Shown in pieces: positions 43,282 to 50,631 of a DNA stretch of 64,000 nucleotides. Numbering within the stretch: position 1 is the stretch's first letter; every line of letters starts with the position of its first letter. This stretch comes from Mesorhizobium sp. Root102. GTDB taxonomy: Bacteria; Pseudomonadota; Alphaproteobacteria; Rhizobiales; Rhizobiaceae. The notes beneath the pieces are model-generated. The model saw only the letters and a list, made by a program, of their open reading frames with translations, was not told the DNA's origin and made no database searches. The position numbers and the translations under genes are program-made. The stretch spans positions 126,620 through 190,619 of the forward strand of contig NZ_LMCP01000012.1 of the NCBI RefSeq assembly GCF_001425625.1, in the 5' to 3' direction.

Positions 43282-43719
43282 CTTACTCTTTCGGAATTCG
43301 GATTCTTATATGCCCAGCAATGGGTCTGTCTTCGGCGGGCGTCGGGACGCTCCATGAGCCGGATAGTCATGCCGTTCGTACTTCGTGCCGCCGCCATTGT
43401 ACAGGGCAACAGGGCGCTCATCGCAATTGACTCTTGACGCAAACCGCGTAAAAGCCCGCTTCGAACGGGATCGTTTTTCGATGCGCGGCCTTTCGATGGC
43501 TCTTCTTGCATTCGATTTCCCCAGCCTCAATGCAGATCATTGGGCCGGGCGCGTCGGCGCGTCTCCTCGTTCCAGCAAAACCATGGCCAAAACCACCACC
43601 AAAACGGTGTGATTCCCTTGGCCTAACCACCCTCTCCCGGGTTCGGCCCGGGGGACGGAACCCGCATCGGCCAGCGGGTTTCTCCAAAAACCAAGCGGAG
43701 AGGGACAGGAGATTTTTCG
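43282..43719. other. Intergenic region between divergent helicase and asd genes
   Basis: This 438-base region has no supported gene. It must hold the promoters of both divergent genes. The right half contains the type 2 repeat at 43628-43707, directly before asd. No clear sigma-70 elements stand out. Confidence 0.5.
43628..43707. repeat. Intergenic palindromic repeat, type 2 (copy d)
   Basis: Outer arms CACCCTCTCC and GGAGAGGG enclose CCCGGGTTCGGCCCGGGG and AACCCGC-ATCGGCCA-GCGGGTT hairpins. It ends 12 bases upstream of the asd start and overlaps the region where the ribosome-binding site (AGGAG) of asd lies. Confidence 0.75.
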
Positions 43720-44754
43720 ATGAGTTTCAAGGTTGCAGTCGTCGGCGCCACGGGCAATGTGGGCCGGGAAATGCTCAACATACTGGAAGAGCGCGGCTTT
43801 CCGGTGAGCGAAGTCGTGGCGCTGGCCTCGCGGCGCAGCCAGGGCACTGAAGTGTCGTTCGGCGACCGCACGCTGAAGGTCAGGACGCTCGACCAGTATG
43901 ATTTTTCCGACACCGACATCTGCATCATGTCGGCCGGCGGCAACGTCTCCAAGGAATGGTCGCCGAAGATCGGCAAGCAGGGCTGCGTCGTCATCGATAA
44001 TTCGTCGGCCTTCCGCTACGACCAGGATGTGCCGTTGATCGTGCCGGAAGTGAACCCGGACGCGATCTCGCTGTTCACGCGCAAGAACATCATCGCCAAT
44101 CCGAATTGCTCGACGGCGCAGCTGGTGGTGGCATTGAAGCCACTGCATGACTTCGCCACCATCAAGCGCGTCGTCGTCGCCACCTACCAGTCGGTGTCGG
44201 GCGCCGGCAAGGAAGGCATGGACGAGCTGTTCACGCAGACGCGCGCGGTCTTCGTCGCCGATGGCGTCGAGGTCAAGAAGTTCACCAAGCGCATCGCCTT
44301 CAACGTCATCCCGCATATCGACGTCTTCCTCGACGACGGCTCCACCAAGGAAGAGTGGAAGATGGTCGCCGAGACCAAGAAGATGCTCGATCCCAAGATC
44401 AAGCTGACGGCGACCTGCGTGCGCGTGCCGGTGTTCATCGGCCATTCGGAAGCGGTCAACATCGAGTTCGAAAAGCCGATCACAGCCGATGAGGCGCGCG
44501 ATATCCTGCGCGAGGCTCCGGGCTGCCAGGTCTTGGATAAGCGCGAGGACGGCGGCTACATCACGCCGCTGGAATCGGCCGGCGAGGACGCCACCTTCAT
44601 CTCGCGCATCCGCGAGGATTCGACCATCGACAACGGCCTGTCGATGTGGATCGTCTCCGACAACCTGCGCAAGGGTGCGGCCCTCAACGCGGTGCAGATC
44701 GCCGAGCTTTTGGTCGAGCGCGGCCTGATCCAGCCGAAAAAGAAGGCGGCTTAG
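43720..44754 (+). CDS. asd: Aspartate-semialdehyde dehydrogenase
   Basis: This 344-residue NADP-dependent dehydrogenase has VAVVGATGNVGREML (Rossmann, residues 5-19) and the catalytic cysteine C130 in IIANPNCSTAQLVVAL. The block RVPVFIGHSEAVNIEFEKPI is characteristic of the type that forms tetramers in Gram-negative bacteria. It reduces aspartyl phosphate to aspartate semialdehyde, giving lysine, methionine and threonine. ATG 43720 follows GACAGGAGATTTTTCG. A repeat lies immediately upstream. No other aspartate-family gene is adjacent. Confidence 0.96.
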   Translation: MSFKVAVVGATGNVGREMLNILEERGFPVSEVVALASRRSQGTEVSFGDRTLKVRTLDQYDFSDTDICIMSAGGNVSKEWSPKIGKQGCVVIDNSSAFRYDQDVPLIVPEVNPDAISLFTRKNIIANPNCSTAQLVVALKPLHDFATIKRVVVATYQSVSGAGKEGMDELFTQTRAVFVADGVEVKKFTKRIAFNVIPHIDVFLDDGSTKEEWKMVAETKKMLDPKIKLTATCVRVPVFIGHSEAVNIEFEKPITADEARDILREAPGCQVLDKREDGGYITPLESAGEDATFISRIREDSTIDNGLSMWIVSDNLRKGAALNAVQIAELLVERGLIQPKKKAA

Positions 44755-45089
44755 TTTTCGCTCACGGGCTCTGCCTGCGGCCGACCTGATTTTCGCTCAC
44801 GGGCCGCACCGCCGCTAGCGCGGCTGGCCCTCCGCGAGGGCGCCGGATCACCGGCGGCCGCGGTCGCGGGCTCGGCCTTCGGCCGGGAGCCAATCTCCCC
44901 CCTTGTGGGGGAGATGTCCGGCAGGACAGAGGGGGGCGCTGTCCCGCTGTCCTCTCAATTGATCTCAGTTGCACTCGCAGACCCATTTTACTGGCCGTAG
45001 ATGAGCGAAGTTGGCGTTCCTTGACGCCCCCCTCTGCCCTGCCGGGCATCTCCCCCACGAAGGGGGAGATCGGCAGCTTCGCCGATGCG
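44755..45089. other. Intergenic region after asd
   Basis: No gene is supported in these 335 bases. They contain the type 2 repeat at 44893-45070 and, just after asd, TTTTCGCTCACGGG twice (44755-44768 and 44790-44803), a 35-base-spaced direct repeat. Both flanking genes end here (asd on the plus strand, the ACT gene on the minus), so no promoter is required. Confidence 0.5.
44893..45070. repeat. Intergenic palindromic repeat, type 2 (copy e)
   Basis: The left unit ATCTCCCCCCTTGTGGGGGA-GATGTCCGGCAGGACAGAGG and the right unit CCTCTGCCCTGCCGGGCATC-TCCCCCACGAAGGGGGAGAT are inverted copies about 90 bases apart. Most of the bases between them are not palindromic. The element lies between two convergent genes. 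Confidence 0.8.
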
Positions 45090-45497
45090 CTACGCTCTGT
45101 TCTTCTCGGCCAACTCCATCAACAGCTCCAGCGCTTCCTCCGCCCGGTCGGCGGGGACGAACAGATGGTCGTGGTAGAAGGCCGAGACCGGATTGACGCC
45201 CATGCCGGCGGCGGCGAGCCGCGTGGTGATGGCGGCGAGGAAGCCGACGGCTTCCAGCGACGAATGGATGTTCAGCGTCACCATCCGGCAGCGGAAGGAA
45301 GCTGTCAGTGCAGCTGCGCTGGCCGCCTCCTCGGTCACGATCAGCGTCACGCCCTCGCGCTCACGAAACACCATCACCGGTTCGAGGCCGTCCGGCTGAG
45401 CGACGCCACGCGCCAGCGTGGCGAAGACATAGGTGCCGGCGAGCAGTTGCGGCGTCATCGATGCGAGCAGTGTCTTCAGATCGGTTTCGCCGGTCAT
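45090..45497 (-). CDS. ACT-domain protein
   Basis: This 135-residue protein has two ACT-like halves: TYVFATLARGVAQPDGLEPV with GVTLIVTEEAASAAAL, and TLNIHSSLEAVGFLAAITTR then LAAAGMGVNPVSAFYHDHLF. The second carries a typical helix-strand ACT signature, resembling the aspartokinase-like ACT pair (COG3602-type). Such stand-alone proteins bind amino acids or act as small-molecule sensors; none of the ligand residues is certain. Its ATG (45497-45495) overlaps the stop of a possible small upstream gene (ATGA), so the two may be translationally coupled. Its neighbour asd belongs to amino-acid synthesis. Confidence 0.85.
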   Translation of the reverse strand: MTGETDLKTLLASMTPQLLAGTYVFATLARGVAQPDGLEPVMVFREREGVTLIVTEEAASAAALTASFRCRMVTLNIHSSLEAVGFLAAITTRLAAAGMGVNPVSAFYHDHLFVPADRAEEALELLMELAEKNRA

Positions 45498-45754
45498 TCG
45501 TCTTCTCTCGGCCGCAGAAACGGGCCGCAGCCCACATGCTCCTCAATATCCGCGACCGGCGCGTGCCGATAGTCCGCGCGCTGTACCCACGACATGGCGA
45601 TGTCCCTGGCGGCTGGACTTGCCGGCTTGTCGCACCACACACCAGCGAGGCTGAGGATCGGCGCCCGTCCGCGATACCATGGACATTCAAACGCTCCAGC
45701 CAGTGCCCCCTGCTGGGACCTCAATCCCTTTGCCGGCAATGTCTTTGGGATCAA
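45494..45754 (-). CDS. Small hypothetical protein, possibly coupled to the ACT gene
   Basis: An 86-residue reading frame ending in PVADIEEHVGCGPFLRPRED, overlapping the ACT gene start by 4 bases (ATGA). It has no recognised family. The second half, from about VWCDKPASPAARDIAMSWVQ onward, uses typical GC-rich third positions, while the first 30 residues look non-coding, so the true start may be the GTG at the VWCD position. The evidence is moderate only; coupling to the ACT gene is the main support. Confidence 0.35.
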   Translation of the reverse strand: MIPKTLPAKGLRSQQGALAGAFECPWYRGRAPILSLAGVWCDKPASPAARDIAMSWVQRADYRHAPVADIEEHVGCGPFLRPREDE

Positions 45755-45821
45755 ATCGCCGAGTTGCGAGTTAGAGATTCGCTTGGCGGCGGAGGCGTTT
45801 CCCTATCGGAGAGGAACGACA

Positions 45822-46085
45822 ATGAAGAGAACGATGCTTTTGATGGCCCTGCTGGTGCCCCTCGCCGCTTGTTCACAAACGGAAAAAGGCGCTGCTGTCG
45901 GCGGACTGGGCGGGGCGGCGGTCGGCGCTGCCGTCGCCGGCGATCCGATTGAGGGTGCCGTCGTTGGCGGCGCTGTCGGCGCTGTTGCTGGTGCGCTGAT
46001 CGGCCGGGCGAGCGAGAGTGGCGAATGCCGCTACCGTGATCGCCGTGGCCGCGTCTACATCGACCGCTGCCCGAGCGGCTATTGA
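45822..46085 (+). CDS. Glycine-zipper lipoprotein
   Basis: This 87-residue lipoprotein has a type II signal peptide, MKRTMLLMALLVPLAACSQ, with lipidation at C17. The mature part is a glycine-zipper of the YMGG/Rick17kDa type (AVGGLGGAAVGAAVAGDPIE then GAVVGGAVGAVAGALIG), which packs as a membrane-associated helical hairpin, and ends in a Cys-containing tail with GECRYRDRRGRVYIDRCPSG. ATG 45822 follows CGGAGAGGAACGACA, a clear site; an in-frame start at 45594 gives a non-signal leader. The protein probably sits in the outer membrane. A strong terminator lies downstream at 46121-46147. Confidence 0.88.
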   Translation: MKRTMLLMALLVPLAACSQTEKGAAVGGLGGAAVGAAVAGDPIEGAVVGGAVGAVAGALIGRASESGECRYRDRRGRVYIDRCPSGY

Positions 46086-46120
46086 TCGGGCCGCATTCGA
46101 GAATGAAGTCCACATAGCAA

Positions 46121-46147
46121 AACGGCGGGCCTGGGGCCCGCCGTTTT
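46121..46147. terminator. Bidirectional intrinsic terminator
   Basis: AACGGCGGGC and GCCCGCCGTT form a perfect 10-bp stem with a CTGGG loop. The bases after the stem give TTTTCC on the plus strand and TTTTG on the minus strand. It lies between the convergent lipoprotein and rpsP genes and so can end both transcripts. Confidence 0.85.
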
Positions 46148-46169
46148 CCTGGATGCGATAGAGCAATAT

Positions 46170-46571
46170 CTATTCGGCGGTAGCGGCTTCGGCCTCGGCC
46201 GGTGCTGCTGCGGCAGCGGCAACAGCGGCTGCGGCGTCTTCCTGCGCCTTCTTCAGAAGGGCAGCGCGTTCCTGCGCCTTCTTGCCCGGCTCGGCCTTCT
46301 TCGGGTTGGAGCGGGCGTCGCGCTTGACGAGGCCGGCCTCGTCAAGGAAGCGCAGCACGCGGTCGGTCGGCTGGGCGCCATGCGCCAGCCAATGCTTGAC
46401 GCGGTCGGCATCGACCTTGACGCGTTCGCCATCCTTGGGCAGCAGCGGGTTCCACGAGCCGATCGACTCGATGAACCGGCCGTCGCGCGGCGAACGGGCG
46501 TCGGCGATGACGACGTGGTAGTAAGGACGCTTCTTCGAGCCCGCACGGGCCAGTCGGATCTTCAAGGGCAT
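46170..46571 (-). CDS. rpsP: 30S ribosomal protein S16
   Basis: This 133-residue S16 has the typical N-terminal core: [40 protein letters not shown] and [18 protein letters not shown]. The core of S16 is about 80 residues, and the extra C-terminal tail is rich in Ala, Lys and Glu ([20 protein letters not shown]), a common alphaproteobacterial extension. It binds 16S rRNA early in small-subunit assembly. AGGAG precedes the ATG at 46571. The gene ends at a terminator and is the third gene of the leftward ffh-chorismate mutase-rpsP block; rimM, trmD and rplS do not follow. Confidence 0.96.
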   Translation of the reverse strand: MPLKIRLARAGSKKRPYYHVVIADARSPRDGRFIESIGSWNPLLPKDGERVKVDADRVKHWLAHGAQPTDRVLRFLDEAGLVKRDARSNPKKAEPGKKAQERAALLKKAQEDAAAAVAAAAAAPAEAEAATAE

Positions 46572-46609
46572 TTCTTTTCTCCTAAAACTCTAAGTTCGTT
46601 GATTGGGTT

Positions 46610-46936
46610 TCAGTTGGTTTTCGTCACGCCGTTGGAAGCGGCGATCTGTTCATGGTGGCGGATCACTTCGCGGACGACGAAGTTGAGGAATTTTTCAGCG
46701 AAATCCGGGTCGAGATGGGCATCCTTCGCCAGCTGGCGAAGCCGGGCGATCTGCTGCTGCTCGCGTGCCGGGTCGGCCGGCGGCAGGCCATGCGTCGCCT
46801 TCAGCACGCCAACCGCCTTGGTGCAGCGGAAGCGCTCGGCCAGCATATGGATGAGGGCTGCGTCGATGTTGTCGATCGAGGCGCGGTAGTCGGCCAGGAT
46901 GGTGCGTGCGTCGGCCATGTCCTTTTCTTCGTTCAT
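46610..46936 (-). CDS. Chorismate mutase (AroQ type)
   Basis: This 108-residue AroQ-fold protein has MADARTILADYRASIDNIDA with the first-helix arginine, AALIHMLAERFRCTKAVGVL with the second, then PADPAREQQQIARLRQLA and the third helix with FAEKFLNFVVREVIRHHEQI. It converts chorismate to prephenate for phenylalanine and tyrosine synthesis. The ATG at 46936 follows GAGGA. A GTG at 46948 is possible and overlaps the ffh stop (GTGA). It sits between ffh and rpsP on the same strand, a conserved Rhizobiales arrangement, so one transcript is likely. Confidence 0.9.
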   Translation of the reverse strand: MNEEKDMADARTILADYRASIDNIDAALIHMLAERFRCTKAVGVLKATHGLPPADPAREQQQIARLRQLAKDAHLDPDFAEKFLNFVVREVIRHHEQIAASNGVTKTN

Positions 46937-46944
46937 CCGTGTCC

Positions 46945-48543
46945 TCACTTCTTCTTGCCAAGGCCGGGCAGTCCGCCACCGCCGAGGCCGGGAAGCCCCG
47001 GAAGTTTCATGCCGCCGGGCAGGCCGGGCAGGCCACCGCCGCCGGGAAGGCCTTTCATGCCACCGCCGAGGCCGGCTGCCTGGGCCTGTTTCTGCAACGC
47101 TTCGAGCTGCTTGGGGTCCATCTTCGACAGGTCAGGCATGCCGCCGCCCATCATGCCGCCCATGCCGCCAGGCATCATGCCGCCGAGGCCCATCTTGGAG
47201 GCGAGGCCGCCCATCATGCCGCGCATGAGGCCGCCGCCTTTGCCCTTGCCGCCCATCGCCTTCATCATGTCGGCCATGCCGCGATGCATCTTGAGCAGCT
47301 TGTTGATTTCGGCCGCATCGGTACCGGAACCGGCGGCGATGCGCTTCTTGCGCGAATGCTTCAGCAAATCCGGGTTGGCGCGCTCGGCCTTGGTCATCGA
47401 CGAGATGATGGCGAGCTGGCGGCCGAACATCTTGTCGTCGAGACCGGCGGCGGCCATCTGGTCCTTCATCTTGCCCATGCCGGGCATCATGCCCATGATG
47501 CCGCCCATGCCGCCCATCTTCGACATCTGCTGAAGCTGGCTGGCGAGGTCGTTCAGGTCGAACTTGCCCGACTGCATCTTCTTGGCCATCGCCGCCGCCT
47601 GTTCGGCGTCGATGTTTTCTGCAGCCTTTTCGACGAGCGAGACAATGTCGCCCATGCCAAGGATGCGGTCGGCGATGCGCTTGGGATGGAATTCCTCCAG
47701 CCCGTCCATCTTCTCGCCGGTGCCGATCAGCTTGATCGGCTTGCCAGTGACGGCGCGCATCGAAAGCGCGGCACCACCGCGGCCGTCGCCGTCCATGCGG
47801 GTCAGAACGAGACCGGTGATGCCGACGCGCTCGTCGAAGCTCTTGGCCAGGTTGACGGCGTCCTGGCCGGTCAGCGAATCGGCGACCAGCAGGATTTCGT
47901 GTGGGCTCGATACCTTCTTGATGTCGGCCATCTCGACCATCAGCGGCTCGTCGATATGGGTACGGCCGGCGGTGTCGAGGATGACGACGTCGTGGCCGCC
48001 GAGCTTGGCCGCCTGCACGGCGCGGCGCGCGATGTCGACCGGCGACTGGCCGTCGACGATCGGCAGCGTGGCGACCTTGACCTGTTCGCCGAGCTGGCGC
48101 AGCTGCTCCTGCGCGGCCGGGCGGCGCGTGTCGAGCGAGGCCATCAGAACCTTCTTGTTCTGACGCTCGGAAAGGCGCTTGGCGATCTTGGCCGAAGTGG
48201 TCGTCTTGCCGGAGCCCTGCAGGCCGACCATCATGATGACGACCGGGGCCGGGGCATTGAGATCGATGGCGACGCCTTCGGCGCCGAGCATCTCGACCAG
48301 CTCGTCATGGACGATCTTGACGACCATCTGGCCGGGCTTGATCGACTTGACCACGGCGGCGCCGACGGCCTTCTCGCGCACCTTGTCGGTGAACGAGCGC
48401 ACCACTTCCAGCGCCACGTCTGCCTCGAGCAGCGCACGGCGCACCTCGCGCAGCGCCGCCGAGACATCAGCCTCGGACAGGGCACCGCGGCCGGTCAGGC
48501 CGTTCAGGATGGAGCCAAGGCGCTCCTGAAGCGATTCAAACAT
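46945..48543 (-). CDS. ffh: Signal recognition particle protein Ffh
   Basis: This 532-residue SRP GTPase has the N-domain (1-90), the G-domain with P-loop GLQGSGKTTTSAKIAKRL, DTRRPAAQEQLRQL and VILDTAGRTHIDEP, and the M-domain (about 300-440), which binds signal peptides and 4.5S RNA (SRKKRIAAGSGTDAAEIN). The C-terminal tail, after about residue 430, is unusually rich in Gly, Met and Pro (GGMMPGGMGGMMGGGMPDLS), as in many alphaproteobacterial Ffh proteins. ATG 48543 starts MFESLQERLGSILNGL. It is the first gene of the block, and the SRP RNA gene was not seen here. Confidence 0.95.
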   Translation of the reverse strand: MFESLQERLGSILNGLTGRGALSEADVSAALREVRRALLEADVALEVVRSFTDKVREKAVGAAVVKSIKPGQMVVKIVHDELVEMLGAEGVAIDLNAPAPVVIMMVGLQGSGKTTTSAKIAKRLSERQNKKVLMASLDTRRPAAQEQLRQLGEQVKVATLPIVDGQSPVDIARRAVQAAKLGGHDVVILDTAGRTHIDEPLMVEMADIKKVSSPHEILLVADSLTGQDAVNLAKSFDERVGITGLVLTRMDGDGRGGAALSMRAVTGKPIKLIGTGEKMDGLEEFHPKRIADRILGMGDIVSLVEKAAENIDAEQAAAMAKKMQSGKFDLNDLASQLQQMSKMGGMGGIMGMMPGMGKMKDQMAAAGLDDKMFGRQLAIISSMTKAERANPDLLKHSRKKRIAAGSGTDAAEINKLLKMHRGMADMMKAMGGKGKGGGLMRGMMGGLASKMGLGGMMPGGMGGMMGGGMPDLSKMDPKQLEALQKQAQAAGLGGGMKGLPGGGGLPGLPGGMKLPGLPGLGGGGLPGLGKKK

Positions 48544-48609
48544 CGATCTTCCTTCAATCTCGGTTCATTCGACCCGAGAGGTAATGCGTTCGCGCCAAGT
48601 GTCCAAGCA

Positions 48610-48657
48610 AAAGCCCAAAACCAAAACGCACCCGGGGGCGCTCAGCGCTGCCGGGTG
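48610..48657 (-). terminator. Terminator after the CPBP protease gene
   Basis: On the leftward strand, CACCCGG and CCGGGTG with an inner GCGCT/AGCGC stem form a hairpin at 48657-48629, followed by CGTTTTGGTTTTGG. It lies 160 bases after the CPBP stop and just upstream of ffh, so it isolates ffh from upstream transcription. Confidence 0.55.
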
Positions 48658-48818
48658 TTGGCCTCCAGGATCGATTTACAGCACTCCACCTCAAAGAGGT
48701 TTCGGCGTCCTGGTCGGCTTGCTCGGAGGGATACTCGTCGCGGAATTCGGGGCGTGTAGACAGGAAATCGGCCGCAGAGTCAAGACGAGGCCCATGTTGG
48801 GCCGTCTCCAGGCTGCAT

Positions 48819-49781
48819 TCAGCCCGTGCTCGACTGGTCGGGCAACTCGGCGGCAACCCTGAGCGGCGAACGCGGATGCAAAAGCAGCACGATCGTCAGC
48901 AAGCTGCAGGCGATGCCGATAAAGGCGATGAGAACGGCATCATATGTCGTCCAGCCCGGCCCTTCGAGCGGCCTGGCGGTGAACAGAGCAAAGGAATTGT
49001 AGCTTTGCTGATGCGAGATCAGGAGAAACCCGGTCAGATTGTTGCCGAGATGAGCACCCAGGGCGGCGCCAAGATTGCCGGTGGCATAGACCACAAGCGT
49101 CAGCAGCAGCGCAAAAGCGGCGATCGAGACGAGCACGCAGGCGTTGATGGCGGGCGCCGCGCTTGCACTCCAATGCAGCGAGGTGAACAACAGGGTCGGC
49201 AACAGCGCCCAGATGAACGGGCTCCTGAACCGGTTGGCCAGGCCGCGCAGCAGATAGCCGCGAAACAGCACCTCTTCCGACGAGGTCTGCAACAAAGTGA
49301 GCGCGGCGATCGGGATCAGGAACAGCAGCCAGGACGACAGGCTGATCGGGCCGCGCGCGATCTGTGGCTGCAAGAGATAGAGCAGGATCTCGGATATGAG
49401 CGAGGTGATCAGCACCGCGATCAGCCCCTTGAGGAAGTCCGACCACGAAATACGACGGCTGTTGCCGATCAGCGCCGACAGCTTCTCGCCATGCACCCAG
49501 CGCATCGCGACCCACAGGCCGATCCAGATACCGGCAAAAGAGACGAGCGCGGTGAGGATGCCGATGGGCGAAGCTAGGAAGCCCTGCATCACTCCCTCGG
49601 GCGGCGGACCCGCTGGTGCCTGCCAGGCGAAGAAGACATAGGTGCCGCCGAACAGCACGGCCGCGGTCGTGGCGGCCCAGAACAGGACCACGATCGCCGT
49701 TCCGAGGAAAAGGCGCGGCAAGGTCGTCCTGGCGTTCGGTGACTGCCGGTAGCGCTCGAATGCGGCCGAATCGATCGTCAC
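48819..49781 (-). CDS. CPBP family intramembrane metalloprotease
   Basis: A 320-residue membrane protein with about eight hydrophobic segments. It contains the CPBP (Abi) signature LQTSSEEVLFRGYLLRGLAN, where paired glutamates (EExxxR) act as the catalytic site, followed by LLFTSLHWSASA with the histidine of motif 2 and ALGAHLGNNLTGFLLI with motif 3. These proteases process CAAX-like or other membrane substrates; bacterial targets are mostly unknown. The start is GTG at 49781 after AAGGGG. The gene is alone, with a terminator downstream. Confidence 0.88.
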   Translation of the reverse strand: MTIDSAAFERYRQSPNARTTLPRLFLGTAIVVLFWAATTAAVLFGGTYVFFAWQAPAGPPPEGVMQGFLASPIGILTALVSFAGIWIGLWVAMRWVHGEKLSALIGNSRRISWSDFLKGLIAVLITSLISEILLYLLQPQIARGPISLSSWLLFLIPIAALTLLQTSSEEVLFRGYLLRGLANRFRSPFIWALLPTLLFTSLHWSASAAPAINACVLVSIAAFALLLTLVVYATGNLGAALGAHLGNNLTGFLLISHQQSYNSFALFTARPLEGPGWTTYDAVLIAFIGIACSLLTIVLLLHPRSPLRVAAELPDQSSTG

Positions 49782-49962
49782 GCTGGCCCCTTTGTCGAAT
49801 TCATCGCCTTTTGATCTAGCCGATGGTCCGGAAAATCGGAATCGATTTTCGCAAAGGATTCACGCACGGATGAGCGCCGCCGCACGTCCAGCGGATGCAG
49901 CACTGCCGCCTGCCTGTTACCGGGCGGCCGCTGCTGTCGCGGCCGCCTGGCTAAAATCCAGG

Positions 49963-50568
49963 TCAGCGCACGACGTACATGATGCGCCGCGTCTGCGGAT
50001 CGATCAGCGCCGGTTGGCCGTTCACATAGACATAGCGGTAGTTGTAGTCCGGAATTTCGCGCAACTCGACGGTGTCGGGCAAGGTGGCGCCGGTCACCAC
50101 CTCGCCGTCGAGATAGACGGGGTCGAGGCGATGCGTGTCGACATAGGTTCTGATTTCGGGCGGCGGTGGCGGAAACGCGTCCTCGACAGGCTCGCCGGCA
50201 ACGATCGCGCCGGTATAGTCGGTCGAGTAGTTACCGATGTCGTCCGGCGGCGAGACGACCGCGATGCTGGAACCGTGCGGCCGCTGCGTCAGAACCACCC
50301 GGGTGCCGCTGAAATCGGCCGTCACATAGTCGGAATAGACCCAGCCCTGGCCGCCAGCCTCGGCGATGGTGCACCATTTGCTGTTTTCGATGCAGCCATT
50401 GAGCGTCGCCGACTGGCCGGCGGCAAGTACGCCGATGACAGGATATTGCGGGCCCGGCCCGGCGCGGACGTTGAGATCAGTGACGGCGGAGACGGCGGTG
50501 TCGGCAAAGGCGGCGCCCGACATCACGGTCAGCATTCCAGCGACCGCCGGAAACAACAGGGATTTCAT
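49963..50568 (-). CDS. SH3-domain and DUF1236 secreted protein
   Basis: This 201-residue exported protein has a signal peptide (SLLFPAVAGMLTVMSGAAFA, cleavage near residue 22), a bacterial SH3b domain (about 23-85; VTDLNVRAGPGPQYPVIGVL, WCTIAEAGGQGWVYSDYV), a Pro/Glu-rich linker and a C-terminal DUF1236 repeat, RYVYVNGQPALIDPQTRRIM. SH3b domains commonly bind peptidoglycan, and DUF1236 is typical of Rhizobiales periplasmic proteins. GGAGAG precedes the ATG at 50568. It is a single gene. The upstream gap to the metallopeptidase is only about 60 bases. Confidence 0.88.
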   Translation of the reverse strand: MKSLLFPAVAGMLTVMSGAAFADTAVSAVTDLNVRAGPGPQYPVIGVLAAGQSATLNGCIENSKWCTIAEAGGQGWVYSDYVTADFSGTRVVLTQRPHGSSIAVVSPPDDIGNYSTDYTGAIVAGEPVEDAFPPPPPEIRTYVDTHRLDPVYLDGEVVTGATLPDTVELREIPDYNYRYVYVNGQPALIDPQTRRIMYVVR

Positions 50569-50631
50569 GGTTTCTCTCCGTTTTCATGGGCCCTCGCCAG
50601 CAAAAACGGGTCAGTGGCGTATGCGTTCCCG

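Noticed and set aside
41593..43437. A 614-codon rightward open frame
   Set aside because: It is antisense to the DEAD-box helicase and has no recognisable domain.
46970..47250. Tandem-repeat-like tract near the end of ffh
   Set aside because: It encodes the Gly/Met/Pro-rich tail common in alphaproteobacterial Ffh and is not an independent repeat array.
46906..48759. A 617-codon rightward open frame
   Set aside because: It lies antisense to ffh and is rich in Ala, His and Gly; no motif is present, and ffh on the other strand is unmistakable.
48554..48856. A leftward 100-codon frame upstream of ffh
   Set aside because: It covers the terminator hairpin and the region before ffh; although part of it (DFLSTRPEFRDEYPSEQADQ) looks protein-like, there is no start context and no recognised family.
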